The notes under the pieces: model-generated | The model's input: only the letters and a program-made list of their open reading frames with translations | What the model was told of the DNA's origin: nothing | Database searches by the model: none | In this document: piece after piece, positions 60,733 through 64,000 of the stretch | Layout of the letters: each line of letters opens with the position of its first letter | Position numbering within the stretch: the first letter of the stretch is position 1 | Source: an uncultured Lacinutrix sp. | GTDB taxonomy: Bacteria > Bacteroidota > Bacteroidia > Flavobacteriales > Flavobacteriaceae | Assembly (NCBI GenBank): GCA_937129145.1 | Contig: CAKZMU010000069.1 | Span: forward strand, 33,008 to 97,007 | Length of the DNA stretch: 64,000 bases | Reading direction: 5' to 3' | Translations under genes and position numbers: made by a program

Positions 60733-62427
60733 CTAATCTTGGAGCTCTACAATTAAAGCATCATCTGTCTTAGTGACTTTGGTTAAACCGTGTTTTGCCA
60801 AACCTTTTATGCCTTTATCCCAACCTTTATTGCTCAAACCAGATTGTGTTTTTAAATCAGATAAATTCATGCTTTTTTGAGTTTTTAAAATCTCGAAAAT
60901 CGCTTTTTCGTTATCGCTCATCTCAATGGCTTTCTTCTCAGGTTTCATTTGAGGGAAAAACAACACTTCTTGTATTGATGGGTTATTGGTCATGAACATA
61001 GTTAGTCTATCTATACCAATACCAATACCTGATGTTGGAGGCATGCCGTATTCTAAAGCACGAAGGAAATCGTGGTCTATAAACATGGCTTCGTCATCTC
61101 CTTTTTCAGAAAGTTTTAATTGGTCCTCAAAACGTTCGCGTTGCTCAATTGGGTCATTTAACTCCGAATACGCATTTGCTAATTCTTTTCCGTTTACCAT
61201 CAATTCAAAGCGCTCTGTCAAGCCTTCTTTAGAACGGTGTTTTTTAGTCAACGGACTCATTTCGGTTGGGTAATCAATAATAAATGTTGGTTGTATATAA
61301 TGTGGTTCACACTTCTCACCAAAAATTTCATCAATCATTTTACCAACCCCAAAAGTTTCATCAACTTCTATATCTAAAGCTTTACACGCTTCACGAATTT
61401 CATCTTCTGATTTTTGATACAAATCAAAACCTGTATGCTCCTTTATCGCATCAAGAATTCCAATACGTTTGTAAGGTGCTTTATAGTCAATCATTTTCCC
61501 ATTAAACTCAACTTTAGTCGTACCATGTAATTTCATGGCAATTTTCTCAAGTAGTTGCTCCGTGGTATCCATCATCCAGTTATAATCTTTGTATGCTGCA
61601 TACATTTCCATAACTGTAAATTCTGGATTATGGGTTCTGTCCATACCTTCATTTCTAAAGTCTTTGGCGAACTCGTAGACACCATCAAAGCCACCTACAA
61701 TCAAACGTTTTAAATACAATTCGTTGGCAATTCGTAAGTATAAAGGAATGTTCAATGCGTTATGATGCGTCATAAATGGTCTAGCCGCAGCACCTCCTGG
61801 AATGGGTTGTAAAATAGGCGTTTCTACTTCCAGAAACCCCATGTCGTTATAAAATTCACGAATGGTATTTGTTATTTGTGTACGCTTTACAAACGTGTCT
61901 TTTACTTTTGGGTTCACTACCAAATCGGCATAACGTTGTCTGTAACGCATTTCAGGGTCGTTAAACTCATCAAAAGTGTTTCCTTCAGCATCGGTTTTTG
62001 GTAATGGTAATGGTTTTAACGATTTGCTTAAAACCACAAACTTTTTAACCATCACTGTTTTTTCGCCCACTTGCGTTGTGAACAATTCGCCTTCAATACC
62101 AATAAAATCACCTATGTCCAACAGTTTTTTGTAAACATCGTTGTACAATGATTTATCATCACTAGTACAAATTTCATCACGATTAAAATACACTTGTATG
62201 CGTCCTTCGCTATCTTGAAGCTCAGCAAACGATGCTTTACCTTGAATACGCCTAGACATTAACCTGCCAGCAATAACCACCTGTTTGCCTTCAGCGAAAT
62301 CCTGTTTTATCTCTTTAGACGTGTTATCTACTGGATATAAATTTGCTGGATAAGGGTCGATGCCTAAAGCTCTTAAACTTTTAAGCTTTTCGCGTCGTAC
62401 GATTTCTTGTTCTGATAATTGCGACAT
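60733..62427 (-). CDS. lysS: Lysyl-tRNA synthetase (class II) with C-terminal extension
   Basis: The protein has 564 residues from the ATG at 62427 (MSQLSEQEIVRREKLKSLRALG); a longer reading to 62463 is rejected. It charges tRNA-Lys. An OB-fold anticodon domain is at about 55-165, then the class II core has motif 2 in FAKDFRNEGMDRTHNPEFT and motif 3 in GIGIGIDRLTMF. After the normal end (LFFPQMKPE) there are about 65 further residues with a winged-helix-like pattern (KAIFEILKTQKSMNLSDLKTQSGL). This tail is absent from E. coli LysS (505 residues). Confidence 0.97.
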   Translation of the reverse strand: MSQLSEQEIVRREKLKSLRALGIDPYPANLYPVDNTSKEIKQDFAEGKQVVIAGRLMSRRIQGKASFAELQDSEGRIQVYFNRDEICTSDDKSLYNDVYKKLLDIGDFIGIEGELFTTQVGEKTVMVKKFVVLSKSLKPLPLPKTDAEGNTFDEFNDPEMRYRQRYADLVVNPKVKDTFVKRTQITNTIREFYNDMGFLEVETPILQPIPGGAAARPFMTHHNALNIPLYLRIANELYLKRLIVGGFDGVYEFAKDFRNEGMDRTHNPEFTVMEMYAAYKDYNWMMDTTEQLLEKIAMKLHGTTKVEFNGKMIDYKAPYKRIGILDAIKEHTGFDLYQKSEDEIREACKALDIEVDETFGVGKMIDEIFGEKCEPHYIQPTFIIDYPTEMSPLTKKHRSKEGLTERFELMVNGKELANAYSELNDPIEQRERFEDQLKLSEKGDDEAMFIDHDFLRALEYGMPPTSGIGIGIDRLTMFMTNNPSIQEVLFFPQMKPEKKAIEMSDNEKAIFEILKTQKSMNLSDLKTQSGLSNKGWDKGIKGLAKHGLTKVTKTDDALIVELQD

Positions 62428-62460
62428 GGTTATTATTTGTGTGATAAAATTTAAAACGCA

Positions 62461-62468
62461 CAAAGATA
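62461..62468 (-). promoter_or_regulatory. Putative -7 element of the lysS promoter
   Basis: TATCTTTG on the minus strand, an exact TAnnTTTG match, 33 bp before the ATG at 62427. No clear -33 element; a heptamer array lies just upstream. Confidence 0.5.
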
Positions 62469-62475
62469 ATCAATT

Positions 62476-62518
62476 GATTTACGATTTTTTGATTTTTGAT
62501 TTATGATTTTTGAATCCA
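62476..62518. repeat. Heptamer array of GATTTNN type
   Basis: GATTTAC, GATTTTTT, GATTTTT, GATTTAT, GATTTTT and GAATCCA follow each other with period 7 (one unit has 8). It lies in the lysS-YqaE intergenic region. Confidence 0.55.
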
Positions 62519-62561
62519 AAAGATATTATTTGTAACAAACAAACGTTATTAACGTCTGATA

Positions 62562-62591
62562 GGTAATCTTCCCGATTTCTCGGGAATGACA
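62562..62591. repeat. Dispersed GTCATTCCCG-type palindrome
   Basis: TTCCCGA and TCGGGAA pair around TTTC (62569-62586), with ends reading GTAATC and GTCAT-like. On the minus strand it starts TGTCATTCCCGAGAAATCGG, resembling a palindromic unit common in many bacterial genomes. Confidence 0.55.
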
Positions 62592-62601
62592 GGTTAATGT
62601 T

Positions 62602-62620
62602 TTCAAAACGTAGTTTTGAA
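62602..62620. repeat. Short perfect inverted repeat
   Basis: TTCAAAAC and GTTTTGAA are separated by GTA, 35 bp before the YqaE start. It could be an operator or a small hairpin. Confidence 0.5.
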
Positions 62621-62654
62621 GAGTTTTTATCAATCAATCATTAAAATCAATCTT

Positions 62655-62813
62655 ATGAGTATTTGGAGAGTCTTACTTTCTATTTTTTGTCCACCTTTAG
62701 CAGTCTTAGATAAAGGTTGTGGCTCTATTTTTATCGTCTTTTTACTATGGCTTTGCGGCTGGGTTCCTGGTGTTATTGCTGCCTTAGTTATTTTGAATAA
62801 TCCAGAGAAATAA
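62655..62813 (+). CDS. YqaE/Pmp3 family small membrane protein
   Basis: The protein has 52 residues from the ATG at 62655 (MSIWRVLLSIFCPPLAVLDKG). Two helices are joined by a Gly-rich turn: CPPLAVLDKGCGSIFIVFLLWLCGWVPGVIAALVIL has the Pmp3 signature (PPLAV, W-x-P-G-x-x-A-A). Pmp3-type proteins affect membrane potential and salt tolerance in yeast and plants; in bacteria the role is uncertain. The earlier in-frame start at 62616 lies in the palindromic spacer and is rejected. Confidence 0.85.
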   Translation: MSIWRVLLSIFCPPLAVLDKGCGSIFIVFLLWLCGWVPGVIAALVILNNPEK

Positions 62814-62829
62814 ACTTACTAAAATATTG

Positions 62830-62837
62830 TAATTTTG
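62830..62837 (+). promoter_or_regulatory. Putative -7 element of the lipB promoter
   Basis: TAATTTTG matches TAnnTTTG but lies only 6 bp before the ATG, so transcription would be almost leaderless. Confidence 0.35.
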
Positions 62838-62843
62838 CAGTCT

Positions 62844-63548
62844 ATGAATAAGAAAATAGAGCTTCAAGATTTAGGGCATAAAGACTACAAAGACACTTGG
62901 GAATACCAAGAAACTTTGTTTAAAGGCATTGTCGACACCAAAATCAAAAATAGGAGAGAAGATGCAAATCTTGAGACCAATAATTATTTTTTGTTCGTAG
63001 AACACCCTCATGTTTACACACTAGGTAAAAGTGGTGATATAAGTAACTTGTTGGTAGATGAGGCGCAACTTGCCGAAAAAGGCGCTACTTTTTATAAAGT
63101 AAATCGTGGAGGTGATATTACTTATCATGGGCCTGGACAAATCGTTGGATATCCAATTTTTGATTTGGATAATTTCTTCACTGATATTCATAAGTACTTG
63201 CGGTTTATTGAAGAGGCAGTTATTCTTACATTGGAAGAGTATGGAATAAAAGCAGGCAGGATTGAAGGATTAACTGGCGTGTGGCTAGATATTGATAACC
63301 CAATAAAATCTAGAAAAATTTGTGCTCTCGGTGTAAAGTGTAGCAGATGGGTCACTATGCATGGATTTGCGTTTAATGTGAATACGGATTTATCACTTTT
63401 TAAAAACATTATCCCCTGTGGAATTGACGACAAAGCAGTGACTTCAATGCAAAATGAGCTGGGTAAAGAAATGGATATTAACGAAGTAAAAGAAAAATTA
63501 TTAATCAACCTTGCTAATTTATTTGATTTCGACATCATAAAATCTTAA
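62844..63548 (+). CDS. lipB: Octanoyl-ACP:protein N-octanoyltransferase
   Basis: The protein has 234 residues from the ATG at 62844; a TTG three codons earlier is less likely. Transfers octanoate from ACP to lipoyl domains of 2-oxoacid dehydrogenases and the glycine cleavage system. Motifs: EHPHVYTLGKSGD, NRGGDITYHGPGQIVGYP, KICALGVKCSRWVTMHGFAFNVNTDL with the catalytic Lys, and IIPCGIDDKAVTS with the catalytic Cys. The length is normal. The hypothetical gene downstream starts 8 nt after its stop. Confidence 0.97.
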   Translation: MNKKIELQDLGHKDYKDTWEYQETLFKGIVDTKIKNRREDANLETNNYFLFVEHPHVYTLGKSGDISNLLVDEAQLAEKGATFYKVNRGGDITYHGPGQIVGYPIFDLDNFFTDIHKYLRFIEEAVILTLEEYGIKAGRIEGLTGVWLDIDNPIKSRKICALGVKCSRWVTMHGFAFNVNTDLSLFKNIIPCGIDDKAVTSMQNELGKEMDINEVKEKLLINLANLFDFDIIKS

Positions 63549-63556
63549 AATTATAA

Positions 63557-63958
63557 ATGAAAAAGGACATTCACGTACCCGAGGTAAAAGAGGTTTACAT
63601 TGCAATGATTTCTGAAGAAAATGAAATTGGAGAGTTAGAGTGGACATCTTTCTTGATAAACAACAAAGATGTAAAACTGGAGAATGCATTAGTAACTACC
63701 AGAGGTTATGGAGAAATTGATGGGAAAGAAAAGAAAACAGCAACATTTAGATATTCTCTAGGGGACATTTCTCCAAAATCTTATAAAAAGATAGAATCTA
63801 TCCCGAAAGAACTATTTGCACTGAGCAATGAGTTTTGGCTTAGTTTTTACATAGGTCGTGAAATTTATGACAAAAAGTATATTTTTCTGCCTGAGTCAAT
63901 TTCACAATTTAATAGTATTAACACACCCATTATCAATAAATTGGGAGTAATGATTTAA
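63557..63958 (+). CDS. Conserved hypothetical protein downstream of lipB
   Basis: The protein has 133 residues, no signal and no membrane segment. A single beta-rich domain (KEVYIAMISEENEIGELEWTSFLINN ... ALVTTRGYGEIDGKEKKTATFRYSLGDI) is followed by an amphipathic C-terminus. It starts 8 nt after lipB and is probably in the same transcript. I do not recognise a family with a known activity. Confidence 0.7.
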   Translation: MKKDIHVPEVKEVYIAMISEENEIGELEWTSFLINNKDVKLENALVTTRGYGEIDGKEKKTATFRYSLGDISPKSYKKIESIPKELFALSNEFWLSFYIGREIYDKKYIFLPESISQFNSINTPIINKLGVMI

Positions 63959-64000
63959 TTTATTTTATTCAACAATTAGTTGTTACTATGAATGCTATTG

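Noticed and set aside
62616..62654. Longer start for the YqaE protein
   Set aside because: The 13 additional residues come from repeat-rich spacer DNA and are not part of the Pmp3 fold.
1..64000. CRISPR array, prophage, insertion sequence or biosynthetic cluster
   Set aside because: I saw no regularly spaced long repeats, transposase, phage structural gene or large synthase anywhere in the window. The repeats found are short palindromes, 7-bp arrays and the single tRNA-derived pair.

Overview
The window is a low-GC chromosomal segment of a marine-type member of the Flavobacteriaceae (Bacteroidota). The evidence is the gene content: GYDIA-family GHMP kinase beside class II HMG-CoA reductase, long-form urocanase, a DUF5117/DUF5118-type metalloprotease, GIDE-domain protein and many Bacteroidota-style lipoproteins. 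The -7 elements (TAnnTTTG) are those of the Bacteroidota primary sigma factor, and Shine-Dalgarno sites are largely absent. It is almost entirely housekeeping and cell-envelope DNA. I see no prophage, insertion sequence, CRISPR array or rRNA operon, and only one complete tRNA.

Layout. 1-7200: end of a thioredoxin-fold protein, a pentapeptide-repeat protein, YraN, an S66 LD-carboxypeptidase, metG, a cytochrome oxidase subunit III/IV-like pair followed by decayed sequence, a CxFCG exported protein and a short ssb. 7200-24950: ureohydrolase, GIDE protein and a run of exported or membrane peptidases (M28, M13, M24, S9, M1), interleaved with SDR-type threonine dehydrogenase, an ACT-type serine dehydratase and accessory hypotheticals. 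24950-25450: tRNA-Phe, a GIY-YIG nuclease gene and a second, partial copy of the tRNA 3' half plus its terminator, together forming a small cassette flanked by direct repeats. 25540-33490: envelope operon coaX, outer-membrane protein, TPR protein, lptC, a small membrane protein, CorC-like protein and PpiD. 33540-35775: mevalonate-pathway pair. 35930-42855: POT transporter, thioredoxin-like protein, ComEC, an NlpC/P60 lipoprotein, lpxB, a small membrane protein and surE. 43010-51805: prc, a lone OppC-type permease, DUF4136 lipoprotein, hutU, a 55-residue Cys-rich protein, an HExxH membrane protein, a PLP deaminase-family enzyme and a glucosaminidase-LysM lipoprotein. 51860-63960: Spy-like protein, large zinc metalloprotease, diheme cytochrome c, two overlapping alpha/beta hydrolases, a secreted protein with 37-residue repeats, a lipoprotein PNPOx/beta-lactamase-fold pair, lysS, YqaE, lipB and a hypothetical.

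Taken together the genes suggest a peptide-using heterotroph: many exported peptidases, a POT importer, and serine, threonine, histidine and possibly arginine catabolism. The envelope genes cover LPS transport and lipid A synthesis (lptC, lpxB), periplasmic folding (PpiD), proteolysis (Prc) and wall turnover (S66, C40, GH73).

The most unusual material is non-coding or repeat-derived. It includes the GIY-YIG/tRNA-Phe cassette, a dispersed palindrome upstream of metG with a related core inside the GHMP-kinase coding sequence, two heptameric repeat arrays (one overlapping a coding end), and three 10-bp-phased GTTTGTA boxes upstream of the ureohydrolase.
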